From the NCBI GenBank assembly GCA_964470825.1, contig CAYYEF010000001.1, forward strand, positions 9,129 through 73,128: a stretch of DNA of 64,000 nt, written 5' to 3'. Below are positions 7,405 through 14,690 of this stretch, in pieces. The notes under the pieces were generated by a model. The model made no database searches. It was not told the origin of the DNA and saw only the letters and a program-made list of their open reading frames with translations. How positions within the stretch are numbered: position 1 is the first letter of the stretch; each line of letters opens with the position of its first letter. The translations under genes were made by a program, and so were the position numbers. The stretch is from CAYYEF01 sp964470825 (GTDB lineage Bacteria > Patescibacteriota > Minisyncoccia > Phycocordibacterales > JAACPR01).

Positions 7405-8406
7405 ATGATTAAAATTCTGGATAAGTTTGTGCCCACTATTTGTGTCTCTCTTGCAATAATTTTTCTCGGGGCTGCTATATATTTGCATGCCGAGACTACT
7501 TTGCAGAATACTAACACAAACCCAGGAGACCTAAAAATTTCATTAGCACAAAATGTAACAAGAGAAAATCTTTTAAGTAGATTTCAGGCTTATTCAAATA
7601 ATTCAATAACCACTATTGAAAAATTAAAATCTGAAGGTCAAAGAAGTGGAAAGATTAGAATTTTGATTGTGCCTGGTCATGATTTTGAATATTCAGGAGC
7701 TTTTGTTAAAAACATTAAAGAGTCAACCTTAACTCTTAAAACCGGACAATATCTAAAAGAGTTTCTAGAAAAAGCCGGTCCTTTTGAAGTTTTTATAACG
7801 CGAGAAAATAAAATATCTGATAATAATAATGATTATACTCAAGCTTTTCAAAAATATTTTAATGAAAACAGAGAAAGCGTTTTGAAATATAGAGACCTTT
7901 ATAAAAGAGAGACCGAAAAAATAGAAAGTCAAAAACAAATAGAACCAGTTACTAATGTGGAGCATAATGATGCTCCTGCCGAGATGGCTTATAGACTATA
8001 TGCTGTCAATAAATGGGTTGAAGATAATAATATAGATATAGTTATTCATATTCATTTTAATGATTATTCTGGTAGGAAAAATGTTTGGGGAAAATACAAA
8101 GGTTTTTCTCTCTATGTGCCTGATATAAATTTAAGAAACGGAAAAGTTTCTCAAGACTTTTCTGATTTTATTGGAAAATCTTTATCTGAAAAGTTTAAAT
8201 ATAGTAATAATCCAGTAGAAAAACAGGGAATTATGTCAGGTGATGAGTTAATAGCAACGGGGGCAAATAATACAATATCTGCGATTTCAGTTTTAATCGA
8301 ATATGGTTATATATACGAAAAGCAATTTCAAAATGAAAATGTTTTAAGATCGCTCGCTGAACAAACAAGTAAAGGTGTTATTAATTATTTTCTAGAACCT
8401 TTTTAA
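7405..8406 (+). CDS. N-acetylmuramoyl-L-alanine amidase (Amidase_3 type), membrane-anchored
   Basis: 333 residues. An N-terminal hydrophobic helix (residues about 8-27) is an uncleaved signal anchor or signal peptide. The Amidase_3 fold is marked by VPGHD with the first zinc His, HIHFND with the second, and LIEYGYI carrying the catalytic Glu near the C-terminus. The enzyme cleaves the bond between muramic acid and the peptide stem in the wall. A TTG at 7399 is in frame, but the ATG at 7405 has a -10 box 7 nt ahead. The 3' end overlaps the convergent murE-like gene by 26 bp. The region between the first His and HIHFND is longer than in short amidases. Confidence 0.82.
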   Translation: MIKILDKFVPTICVSLAIIFLGAAIYLHAETTLQNTNTNPGDLKISLAQNVTRENLLSRFQAYSNNSITTIEKLKSEGQRSGKIRILIVPGHDFEYSGAFVKNIKESTLTLKTGQYLKEFLEKAGPFEVFITRENKISDNNNDYTQAFQKYFNENRESVLKYRDLYKRETEKIESQKQIEPVTNVEHNDAPAEMAYRLYAVNKWVEDNNIDIVIHIHFNDYSGRKNVWGKYKGFSLYVPDINLRNGKVSQDFSDFIGKSLSEKFKYSNNPVEKQGIMSGDELIATGANNTISAISVLIEYGYIYEKQFQNENVLRSLAEQTSKGVINYFLEPF

Positions 8407-9658
8407 TTTCTTCCTTTGCTACATCTGAATCAAGCCAAGGGGTTTTTGAACCATTAGGACCCATAATATATGGATCTGTCCCTTTACCTGTAATTAAAAC
8501 AATCGTATTTTCAGGATTATTTTTATTTAGTGCTTTTTTTAGACCTGTATTTATAGCAGTTCTTCGATCCATAATAATTTCTACAGGTTTTTTACTTATT
8601 GCATCTCTCATTTCTTTTATTATTTGATTTGGATCTTCGTCGTATGGATCTTCATCAGTTAAAATAATTTCATCACAATAAGTCTCTGCAATTTTTGCCA
8701 TTTCTGGTCTTTTCCATTTATCTCTTCCTCCACCAGTGTTACCAAGAATACAAATTTTCTTCTTGTTGGGAAAAGCTTGATATAAAGCTTCTAAAGATTC
8801 TTTTGTGTGAGCGTAGTCGACATACACTTCAAAATTTTGACCACCATCAATTTTTTGAGCTCTACCAGGAATTTGTTTCAGGTTTTCAATTGCTTCTTTG
8901 ATGATTTCATCGCTTATGCCGATTTCTTTTGCAAAAGTTGCTGCTGCCAAAATATTGTAAGCATTAAATTCTCCTAGAAGAGGAGAGTATAAAGTGGTCT
9001 TGTTGAAACGCATCTTAATCCCGTTTGTTAAGTCGAGTGGTTTTGAATTTGAGATTGAATATGAAATTTTTCTATCTGCTTTTTTCTCTAAAAACTTTTC
9101 TGCTTCAGCATCATCACCGTTTACTATTAAAAGTGTATTTTGTTTTGTACCCACCAAATTATCAGCTAGATTTAATTTAGCTTGTACATATTTTGCATAA
9201 GAACCATGTGCCTCAATATGTTCTGGAGATAGATTTGTAAAAATAAAAGCATCAAGCCAAATAAATTTGTGTCTAAACATTTTTGATCCTTCAGATGTCA
9301 TTTCAATTACTGCGTGTGTACACCCAGCTTTTACTGCGTCACTTAGAAATTTTTGCATAAAGAATCGACCAGGCATAGACATTTTATATTTATTTAACCT
9401 ACTTTTATTGCCAATTTTAAAACGAATACCGTTTGAAAGCGCGGTTTTTTTACCAGCTTTTTCTAATATTGCATTCACTATTTCGCTGGTAGATGTTTTA
9501 CCTTTTGTACCAGTCATTCCAACAATATAAATTTTTCTAGCAGGAAAACCGTAAATAATTGCACCCAACAGAGTCATTCCATAATGATAGAAGGGTTGAA
9601 AAAAACGGTAAATTTTTTTCGGTATAAATTTTTCAATTGTTCTTAAAATTTTCTCCAT
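8381..9658 (-). CDS. Mur ligase family protein, MurE-like, without N-terminal domain
   Basis: 425 residues. The central ATPase has GMTGTKGKTST (P-loop), an HIEAHGSYAKY segment, and IVNGDDAEA. The C-terminal domain has VDYAHTKESLE and ILGNTGGGRDKWKRP. This pattern is that of MurE, which adds the third residue to UDP-MurNAc-dipeptide. Two differences: the usual UDP-binding N-terminal domain is replaced by a short amphipathic or hydrophobic segment of about 45 residues, and the DNPR meso-diaminopimelate signature reads DEDPYDEDP. A different amino acid or a MurT/CapB-like substrate is therefore possible. It lies 1 nt downstream of ruvA and is probably cotranscribed with it. Confidence 0.75.
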   Translation of the reverse strand: MEKILRTIEKFIPKKIYRFFQPFYHYGMTLLGAIIYGFPARKIYIVGMTGTKGKTSTSEIVNAILEKAGKKTALSNGIRFKIGNKSRLNKYKMSMPGRFFMQKFLSDAVKAGCTHAVIEMTSEGSKMFRHKFIWLDAFIFTNLSPEHIEAHGSYAKYVQAKLNLADNLVGTKQNTLLIVNGDDAEAEKFLEKKADRKISYSISNSKPLDLTNGIKMRFNKTTLYSPLLGEFNAYNILAAATFAKEIGISDEIIKEAIENLKQIPGRAQKIDGGQNFEVYVDYAHTKESLEALYQAFPNKKKICILGNTGGGRDKWKRPEMAKIAETYCDEIILTDEDPYDEDPNQIIKEMRDAISKKPVEIIMDRRTAINTGLKKALNKNNPENTIVLITGKGTDPYIMGPNGSKTPWLDSDVAKEEIKKVLENN

Positions 9659-9659
9659 A

Positions 9660-10226
9660 TTATTTTTTACTACTTAAATTTTTTAAAGCCTCCTTAACAA
9701 TCTCTTCTGTGTTTTCTTTATTTTTAATTTTTTGAACAGCATCACGAGCATCTCTTTCTGAGTAACCCAAAGCTGTTAGGGCATCAATTGCAAATGATCC
9801 AGCACCTTGAGCAGAATCATTATTCATAACCCCAACTTTATCTTTAAGACCCAACATTATTTTTTCAGCAGTTTTCTTACCAATTCCAGTGATCTTTGAA
9901 AAATAAATCGAATCACCTGACATTAGACCTTCGTTGATTGTTTCTAGACTCGCAGCACTCATTATGGTTATTGCAGACTTCGGACCAACTCCATTTATTG
10001 TTAAAAGTAATTCAAAAAAATTTAATTCATCCTTATTTAAGAATCCATATATATCAATTGCTGTTTCTCGAACTGAAGTATAAAGCCATAAATTAGCAAT
10101 TTTCCCTATATGAAAATTGTTAATTGTGTGAGGCGCTGCAAAAACCCTATATCCAACACCACCACTGTTAATAATTAAGTCATTAAATCCTTTATCTATA
10201 ACTTCTCCTGTAATCCATCTAAACAT
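9660..10226 (-). CDS. ruvA: Holliday junction DNA helicase subunit RuvA
   Basis: 188 residues. An N-terminal OB-fold (MFRWITGEV, GVGYRVFA), two helix-hairpin-helix motifs (NGVGPKSAI and TGIGKKTAEKI) and the C-terminal UBA-like domain with ALTALGYSERDA are all in place. RuvA tetramers bind the four-way junction and load RuvB. ruvB is not in the window; RuvX at 16887 is a YqgF-family protein. On the minus strand TATTAT lies 6 nt before the ATG, a leaderless arrangement. Confidence 0.95.
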   Translation of the reverse strand: MFRWITGEVIDKGFNDLIINSGGVGYRVFAAPHTINNFHIGKIANLWLYTSVRETAIDIYGFLNKDELNFFELLLTINGVGPKSAITIMSAASLETINEGLMSGDSIYFSKITGIGKKTAEKIMLGLKDKVGVMNNDSAQGAGSFAIDALTALGYSERDARDAVQKIKNKENTEEIVKEALKNLSSKK

Positions 10227-10232
10227 ACTTAA

Positions 10233-10238
10233 ATAATA
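10233..10238 (-). promoter_or_regulatory. -10 box of ruvA, leaderless spacing
   Basis: Minus-strand TATTAT ends 6 nt before the ruvA ATG at 10226. Confidence 0.5.
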
Positions 10239-10295
10239 TCATATTTTAAATTAGTACTTTACAAAGAAAATAAAAGGCATAATATCTTTTTAGGT

Positions 10296-10703
10296 ATGAA
10301 ACTAAGAACTTTGTCAGCATTGGATAGGGTGGAGTGTTTTCTTTACTCTATTAAAGAACAAGAAGATCTAAAAGGAAATCGTGTGGCCTTACCACCACTC
10401 TTTGATCTAAGAAAAGATCAGGAAGATTTTTGGAAAAATATTCTTGGGGTTTGTGCAGGAAAGCTTTTCGGTATTTATAGTCAAAACCCCTTGGAAGAAT
10501 TCAGAAATATTGTTCGACAATCCAGGATTATTTTTGAAGAAAAAGTCTTTAGTGAAGGTATTCTATGCTTCAATAATAGGCCTTATGCTTGGGGTTATGA
10601 TGTCATTCATAAAGCTGATCCTGAGTTTGCAGAAAATTTACAATATTTTGTTTCTATAATAGCTCTAGTTCCAAGAGGAGATTCACCAATCTATATATCT
10701 TAA
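10296..10703 (+). CDS. Orphan protein of unknown function
   Basis: 135 residues, soluble, no signal peptide or membrane segment, with a CATAAT box 12 nt before the ATG and a weak AGG close to it. The sequence is of mixed composition with aromatic residues near PYAWGYDVIHKA. I do not recognise a family. It is a single gene between divergent ruvA and rpsT, closed by its own terminator. A shorter frame inside it at 10444 in another phase is a shadow. Confidence 0.6.
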   Translation: MKLRTLSALDRVECFLYSIKEQEDLKGNRVALPPLFDLRKDQEDFWKNILGVCAGKLFGIYSQNPLEEFRNIVRQSRIIFEEKVFSEGILCFNNRPYAWGYDVIHKADPEFAENLQYFVSIIALVPRGDSPIYIS

Positions 10704-10710
10704 TAATTTA

Positions 10711-10741
10711 AACTGACCATTTGGTCAGTTTTTTATTTTTT
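10711..10741 (+). terminator. Intrinsic terminator
   Basis: Near-perfect palindrome ACTGACCA-TT-TGGTCAGT followed by TTTTTATTTTTT. Confidence 0.75.
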
Positions 10742-10810
10742 AATAAAATAAGTTCTAGAGGCTATATTTCTTGCTTTTTTCTAAAACCTTTGGTAAAGTC
10801 TTGTGCATAT

Positions 10811-11074
10811 ATGGCAATTACAAAATCAGCAAAAAAAGCAATTAGAAGCTCTGAAAAAAAGAGAGTTTTGAACTTGCGAAGAAGTCGAGATATGAAAGAT
10901 GTCGAGAAAGAAGTTAAATCTCTTGTTGCTTCAGGTAAAGTGAAAGAAGCTCAAGAAAAACTAACTGTGGCTTACAAAAAAATTGATAAAGCAGCTAAAA
11001 TGAACACAATCAAGAAAAACACAGCTTCTCGAAAAAAATCTAGACTGAGCGCTTTAATCAAAAAGGCTAAATAA
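10811..11074 (+). CDS. rpsT: 30S ribosomal protein S20
   Basis: 87 residues, very basic and helical, starting MAITKSAKKAIRSSEKKR and ending KKSRLSALIKKAK, the usual S20 pattern. The protein binds 16S rRNA early in 30S assembly. The frame is open from 10721, but the ATG at 10811 matches the family start. It stands alone with its own terminator. Confidence 0.93.
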   Translation: MAITKSAKKAIRSSEKKRVLNLRRSRDMKDVEKEVKSLVASGKVKEAQEKLTVAYKKIDKAAKMNTIKKNTASRKKSRLSALIKKAK

Positions 11075-11080
11075 TAAAAA

Positions 11081-11110
11081 GAAAAGTCGCCACAAGGGCG
11101 ATTTTTTCTT
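11081..11110 (+). terminator. Intrinsic terminator of rpsT
   Basis: AAGTCGCC - ACAA - GGGCGATTTTTT, a short GC stem followed by a T run. Confidence 0.75.
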
Positions 11111-11210
11111 TTTAAATATTTTTTATTAAAATCAAGACCGCTGTAAGGATTTCTTAAAGATTTTTTGGTATGTCAGGTTAAGGCATCTTGGTCAGGAATA
11201 TACTTCATCA

Positions 11211-11230
11211 AAATTGCATTCTTGCAATTT
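11211..11230. repeat. Perfect inverted repeat upstream of the small gene at 11271
   Basis: AAATTGCA - TTCT - TGCAATTT, 8-bp arms. It lies 41 nt before the ATG at 11271. It may be an operator or a hairpin in the leader; no T run follows. Confidence 0.5.
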
Positions 11231-11270
11231 CAAATCTCTCTGATAATCTTGTCTTTAGAAATAAAACCTT

Positions 11271-11528
11271 ATGAAAGCACTATTATTACTAGTAAGTTTT
11301 CTAACTCGACTCTGGGACCGACTTGATCAAAGATTGTGTCGCTCATTACCTGGACCTATTCGTTTTCGTTGGGCAAAACTGTGGGTCAGGAAAGATGAAT
11401 TTCATCCCTCCCTTGATTCTCATGCTGAGTATGTTTATCGTCTTCCTGTAAGGGTGAGGGATAATTACTGGCACAATCTCATCGAACGTAGACAAATCGC
11501 TCACGAACGTGATCTTTCAATAAATTAG
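11271..11528 (+). CDS. Small orphan protein, Arg/Trp-rich
   Basis: 85 residues starting with a hydrophobic stretch (MKALLLLVSFLTRLW) and then strongly basic and aromatic (RFRWAKLWVRKDEF, NYWHNL). The start could be a membrane-associated helix but has no clear cleavage site. No family recognised. It is bracketed by an inverted repeat upstream and a strong terminator downstream and has higher G+C than neighbours, like the other isolated small genes here. Confidence 0.5.
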   Translation: MKALLLLVSFLTRLWDRLDQRLCRSLPGPIRFRWAKLWVRKDEFHPSLDSHAEYVYRLPVRVRDNYWHNLIERRQIAHERDLSIN

Positions 11529-11533
11529 TTTCG

Positions 11534-11564
11534 CCGCCAGGTCATTGGACCTCTGGCGGTTTTT
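11534..11564 (+). terminator. Intrinsic terminator
   Basis: CCGCCAG-GTC pairs with GAC-(CT)-CTGGCGG, a GC-rich stem with a small bulge, then TTTTTATT. Confidence 0.85.
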
Positions 11565-11602
11565 ATTATTTTAACTATTTCAGCAGATCTCTCTCAAAAG
11601 GG

Positions 11603-11674
11603 TGCTCCCGCTAGGAATCGAACCTAGATCGCAAGTTCCGCAAACTTGCATTCTATCCATTGAACTACGGGAGC
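11603..11674 (-). tRNA. tRNA-Arg (GCG)
   Basis: A 72-nt cloverleaf on the minus strand: acceptor GCTCCCG/CGGGAGC, anticodon stem CAAGT/ACTTG, loop TTGCGGA with anticodon GCG, T arm CTAGG/CCTAG, discriminator A, no encoded CCA. Most bacteria read CGN codons with an ACG (inosine) tRNA; a G34 form is unusual. The body is close to the tRNA-Arg(TCT) at 20108. Confidence 0.88.
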
Positions 11675-11729
11675 TATTAAAACTTCTGCTTTGTAAATAT
11701 ATTTTATTTTAAAAATAAAGCAAGAAAAA

Positions 11730-12203
11730 CTAAAAACCCAATCTAGTAAGTATTTGTTGAATAGTTGGCTCGTACATTTCTTCCTCATCTAAATATTCAA
11801 TTAAGTATTCTCTGATTTCGTCTGGCCTAACTTGATCTCCAAGAGGAATTATTATCAGGGGCATAAATGTTTTTCTTGATTTAAGGATTATTCTGTCTCT
11901 ATCGAATCCATCCTCATCAATTACATAAAAAGATTGAAGTGAGGCATATGTGTATAATATATCTCCAACCTGAACACCTTTTCTATTTATTTGATAATCA
12001 ACCATTCTTGGAGGATTATTTGCAACCATAAAGATAACAGCGGTCCCTATTATTACTAGTAGAGCAAATAGCACATTATTAAAAAAAATTGCAAGAATAG
12101 ATATTGCAATTGCAATAATTCCAATTACCCAAAACCAGTCAGAGCTTTTCTTTTCTCTTATATGATCTAGAGCTTGCCACGTTAATTTTTTAGAACCATT
12201 CAT
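11730..12203 (-). CDS. Two-helix membrane protein of unknown function
   Basis: 157 residues. A short cytoplasmic start is followed by two adjacent transmembrane helices (about residues 24-41 and 44-62), then a soluble part with YQINRKGVQVGDILYTYASL and RDRIILKSRK, which resembles the bPH-type membrane-associated domains (PH-like beta strands). The soluble part ends with an acidic LDEEEMYEP and a terminal helix. No catalytic motif is visible. It lies 19 nt downstream of the VKOR gene and is probably in the same transcript. Confidence 0.6.
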   Translation of the reverse strand: MNGSKKLTWQALDHIREKKSSDWFWVIGIIAIAISILAIFFNNVLFALLVIIGTAVIFMVANNPPRMVDYQINRKGVQVGDILYTYASLQSFYVIDEDGFDRDRIILKSRKTFMPLIIIPLGDQVRPDEIREYLIEYLDEEEMYEPTIQQILTRLGF

Positions 12204-12222
12204 TTCCTTTATTATCTCTCTT

Positions 12223-13233
12223 TTATTTTTTCTTGTCGAGTGATTTTTTGTCTCTATATTGGAATGTTATCAGAGCTAATATTGCAGAAGTAAAAATTAT
12301 TATTAAATAAGTCATTATGTTTCTTTTGAAAGAACAGGTGCATTGAAAAATTTGATTTATAAAAACATTTACTAACCAAGAAGTAAGGAGGATTGTACTA
12401 AAAGCTATTGCAATATTTCTATAAAATGAAACAGATGTAATATGCATTACATTACAAGCAATTTTTGATTTATCTAATTTGGGTAAGATAAAGAAACTCA
12501 TCATGATAGAGCCAAAAATTATAAATCCAAATATTAATGTTTTGATTAAGTAAATTCTTTGATTATCAAAAACTTGTAATTGAAATACAAAAATAGCAAA
12601 ACTAGATATTATGACCAAAAAGATTGCTGACCATAAAACCTGCCATAAATACATTAGGGTCAATTTTTCTTTTTGATCAATCTTGAAATCTTTTAAAAAT
12701 TTTAAAGTTAAGAATTCTGAAATTATTGCGACGCTTGTTCCAAGAGCGTAAGCAAAGACATTTATTAAAATAAAAAACCAAGGTACACTCCTCATTAGAT
12801 TAACAAGAATATCCAAGTTAAGATAAAAACTTATTGTAGAAATTATAAAAATAAGGGTAGAGAAAAGACTTGAGTATAAACACCAAGTGCACCAATTTTT
12901 TAAATAAAAAGCTTGAATTGAAGTAAGATATATAGAAAACAAGAATCCAAAAAGAGTAATTCCAAATAAAATTATTTCAACCAGAGAGAATCTTAAGTTA
13001 GGAATAACTAAAAAAATAATATTCGCGATCAGTATTGATAGATAATAGGCAATACCCGCAATCTCCAATGGAATACCAACTATTTTTGCAAAATCAGAGT
13101 TAAGGACTTGTTCGCAATTTCCATTTAGAGGACAAACCATTTTGTGTCCTCTTTTTTTCTCAATACGAATTTCATTTGCGACGTATAGACCGCCCAAACT
13201 TAAAATAATTAAAATTATTTCATAAAAAAACAT
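12223..13233 (-). CDS. Vitamin K epoxide reductase (VKOR) family protein with extra membrane domain
   Basis: 336 residues. The first 130 form a VKOR domain: C34 and C40 in a CPLNGNC loop followed by SDFAKIVGIP, and the active-site C115-x2-C118 (WCTWC) at the start of a later helix. VKOR reoxidises a DsbA-like partner and passes electrons to quinone. The remainder adds several more hydrophobic helices without the thioredoxin domain seen in many VKOR fusions; only a late CTCSF pair of cysteines stands out there. A DsbB and a DsbA-like protein are encoded at 14132 and 28819. Confidence 0.82.
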   Translation of the reverse strand: MFFYEIILIILSLGGLYVANEIRIEKKRGHKMVCPLNGNCEQVLNSDFAKIVGIPLEIAGIAYYLSILIANIIFLVIPNLRFSLVEIILFGITLFGFLFSIYLTSIQAFYLKNWCTWCLYSSLFSTLIFIISTISFYLNLDILVNLMRSVPWFFILINVFAYALGTSVAIISEFLTLKFLKDFKIDQKEKLTLMYLWQVLWSAIFLVIISSFAIFVFQLQVFDNQRIYLIKTLIFGFIIFGSIMMSFFILPKLDKSKIACNVMHITSVSFYRNIAIAFSTILLTSWLVNVFINQIFQCTCSFKRNIMTYLIIIFTSAILALITFQYRDKKSLDKKK

Positions 13234-13296
13234 TACATATATTCTATCACTTTACTTTTTTGAAAAAAGGAATAAGTTAGATTCTAGGAGTTTTTT

Positions 13297-13620
13297 ATGA
13301 AAAATAAACATTCAAACCGTACGTGGTTCATCTATTCTTGCGATAGTCACACTAATCGCGCTGTGTTCATTGAACTTAACTGTGATACAGAATTTGGTTG
13401 TTCTGTTCAGGATATTGACCATTTGGGTCAAAAGGTTAATAAGAACCTTAACTTGGCTAAACTTAATTCATATGACGAAGTTCAACTTTTAAAAAGAAGT
13501 AAAAAACAGTTAGGGTTGAAATTCAAAGTTTTTATTCAGGATGATCCTGGCGGAAAAATTTATCGGTGGCCGTTTGATGAAGGATTAAGAACGGTCAGTC
13601 GTAAAGCAAAATCTCGCTGA
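13297..13620 (+). CDS. Small orphan protein
   Basis: 107 residues, basic, with a start containing several His and Cys (FIYSCDSHTNRA, ELNCDTEFGC). A clear AGGAG lies 8 nt before the ATG. No family recognised; no membrane segment. The TGA stop is inside the terminator hairpin. Isolated monocistronic unit like 11271 and 20435. Confidence 0.6.
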   Translation: MKNKHSNRTWFIYSCDSHTNRAVFIELNCDTEFGCSVQDIDHLGQKVNKNLNLAKLNSYDEVQLLKRSKKQLGLKFKVFIQDDPGGKIYRWPFDEGLRTVSRKAKSR

Positions 13621-13640
13621 ATTTGGCGAGATTTTTTATT
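13609..13640 (+). terminator. Intrinsic terminator overlapping the stop codon
   Basis: AAATCTCGC and GCGAGATTT form a 9-bp stem; the loop holds the TGA stop of the preceding gene; a T run follows. Confidence 0.85.
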
Positions 13641-13748
13641 TCTGATTTCTGATTGATTTTTAAGTTGATTTCAGATAATATGTTGAAACTTGTTATTCTT
13701 TGATAATGAGTTAAAGTTAATAAACCGTCGTTTGAAAAAACGAGATAT

Positions 13749-13835
13749 GGAGAGGTGGCAGAGCGGTTGAATGCACCAGTCTTGAAAACTGGAATATCCG
13801 AAAGGGTATCAAGAGTTCGAATCTCTTCCTCTCCG
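13749..13835 (+). tRNA. tRNA-Ser (TGA)
   Basis: An 87-nt tRNA with the long class II variable arm: acceptor GGAGAGG/CCTCTCC, anticodon stem CCAGT/ACTGG, loop CTTGAAA (anticodon TGA), variable-arm stem ATATCC-GAAA-GGGTAT, discriminator G. CCA is not encoded. Confidence 0.95.
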
Positions 13836-13846
13836 CAAACAGACTA

Positions 13847-13874
13847 CAACTTCCTAAAAAGGAAGTTGTTTTTT
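13847..13874 (+). terminator. Intrinsic terminator after tRNA-Ser
   Basis: CAACTTCC - TAAAAA - GGAAGTTG followed by TTTTTTG. Confidence 0.85.
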
Positions 13875-13876
13875 GT

Positions 13877-13882
13877 TATAAT
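13877..13882 (+). promoter_or_regulatory. -10 box TATAAT, leaderless spacing
   Basis: TATAAT ends 6 nt before the ATG of the DUF1653 gene. It is only a few bases after the tRNA-Ser terminator. Confidence 0.6.
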
Positions 13883-13888
13883 TTTTTT

Positions 13889-14113
13889 ATGAAAATCAAC
13901 TTAGGAAAATATAGACATTATAAAGGAAAAGAATATGAGGTAATTGGACTGGCTCATCACAGTGAAACTCTTGAAGAATTGGTTGTATATAGAGCCCTTT
14001 ATAAGTCAGAAGATTTTGGTGAAAATGCTTTATGGGTTCGTCCAGCCGAAATGTTTTTAGAAAAAATTGTAATTAATGGTGTAGAAAAATCTAGATTTGA
14101 ATATATAGGATAG
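13889..14113 (+). CDS. DUF1653 domain protein
   Basis: 74 residues that are almost exactly one DUF1653 unit: GKYRHYKGKEYEVIGLA, then HSETLEELVVYRALY, LWVRPAEMF and a closing RFEYIG. The family is small and cytoplasmic with no known function. Transcribed from its own TATAAT; dsbB follows after 18 nt, with another TATAAT inside that gap. Confidence 0.88.
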   Translation: MKINLGKYRHYKGKEYEVIGLAHHSETLEELVVYRALYKSEDFGENALWVRPAEMFLEKIVINGVEKSRFEYIG

Positions 14114-14118
14114 TGAGA

Positions 14119-14124
14119 TATAAT
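14119..14124 (+). promoter_or_regulatory. -10 box TATAAT of dsbB, leaderless spacing
   Basis: TATAAT lies between the DUF1653 stop and the dsbB ATG, ending 7 nt before the ATG. Confidence 0.55.
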
Positions 14125-14131
14125 CTGTCTC

Positions 14132-14680
14132 ATGTCTTTATCATATTTTTTTGACCTTTTTACTACAACTGGGGCTATTGTTTTTGTATTAGTAACTGCA
14201 ACTCTTTTTATAATTTCTTATTCAAAAAATGAGAAAGCAATAAAAATAACAAGATTTTTTATAAAAAATTCAAAATGTTTAATTCTAGCAGCTTCTTTTA
14301 TGGCTATTGTGGGCAGTTTAATATATTCAGAAATTTTTAAATTCGAACCATGTGTTTTGTGTTGGTGGCAAAGAATTTTTATTTATCCTGTATTTTTCAT
14401 TTCTTTAGTTTCAATTATTAATAAAGACAAAAATCCGTTTCAATATATTAATCCTTTAATGTGGATTGCTTTGATTATCTCTATTTACCACAATTATTTA
14501 ATTACAGTTGCAGGCAAAGCAGATGCTTTTCTGTGTAACCCTGGAACAGCCGGGGCATGTAGTGATAGATATGTAGAAATATTTTCTGTTATAGATATTC
14601 CTTTTATGGCTCTTTCGGTAATACTCTTTATTTTAGTGTTATCATTTATATCTTTAAAGGATTTGAGAAGGGGTAATTAA
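14132..14680 (+). CDS. dsbB: Disulfide bond formation protein DsbB/BdbC
   Basis: 182 residues and about five hydrophobic segments. The first active pair is C74-x2-C77 (EPCVLCWWQR), the classic DsbB motif. The second periplasmic pair is C135 and C143 in a CNPGTAGAC loop. The protein moves electrons from reduced DsbA to quinone in the membrane. It has an extra N-terminal helix of about 40 residues compared with BdbC. It heads a tight run with gpmI, tag, ruvX and the tRNA-binding protein (gaps of 6-14 nt). The VKOR protein at 12223 would do the same job, so the oxidase function seems duplicated. Confidence 0.88.
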   Translation: MSLSYFFDLFTTTGAIVFVLVTATLFIISYSKNEKAIKITRFFIKNSKCLILAASFMAIVGSLIYSEIFKFEPCVLCWWQRIFIYPVFFISLVSIINKDKNPFQYINPLMWIALIISIYHNYLITVAGKADAFLCNPGTAGACSDRYVEIFSVIDIPFMALSVILFILVLSFISLKDLRRGN

Positions 14681-14690
14681 AATAAAAAAT

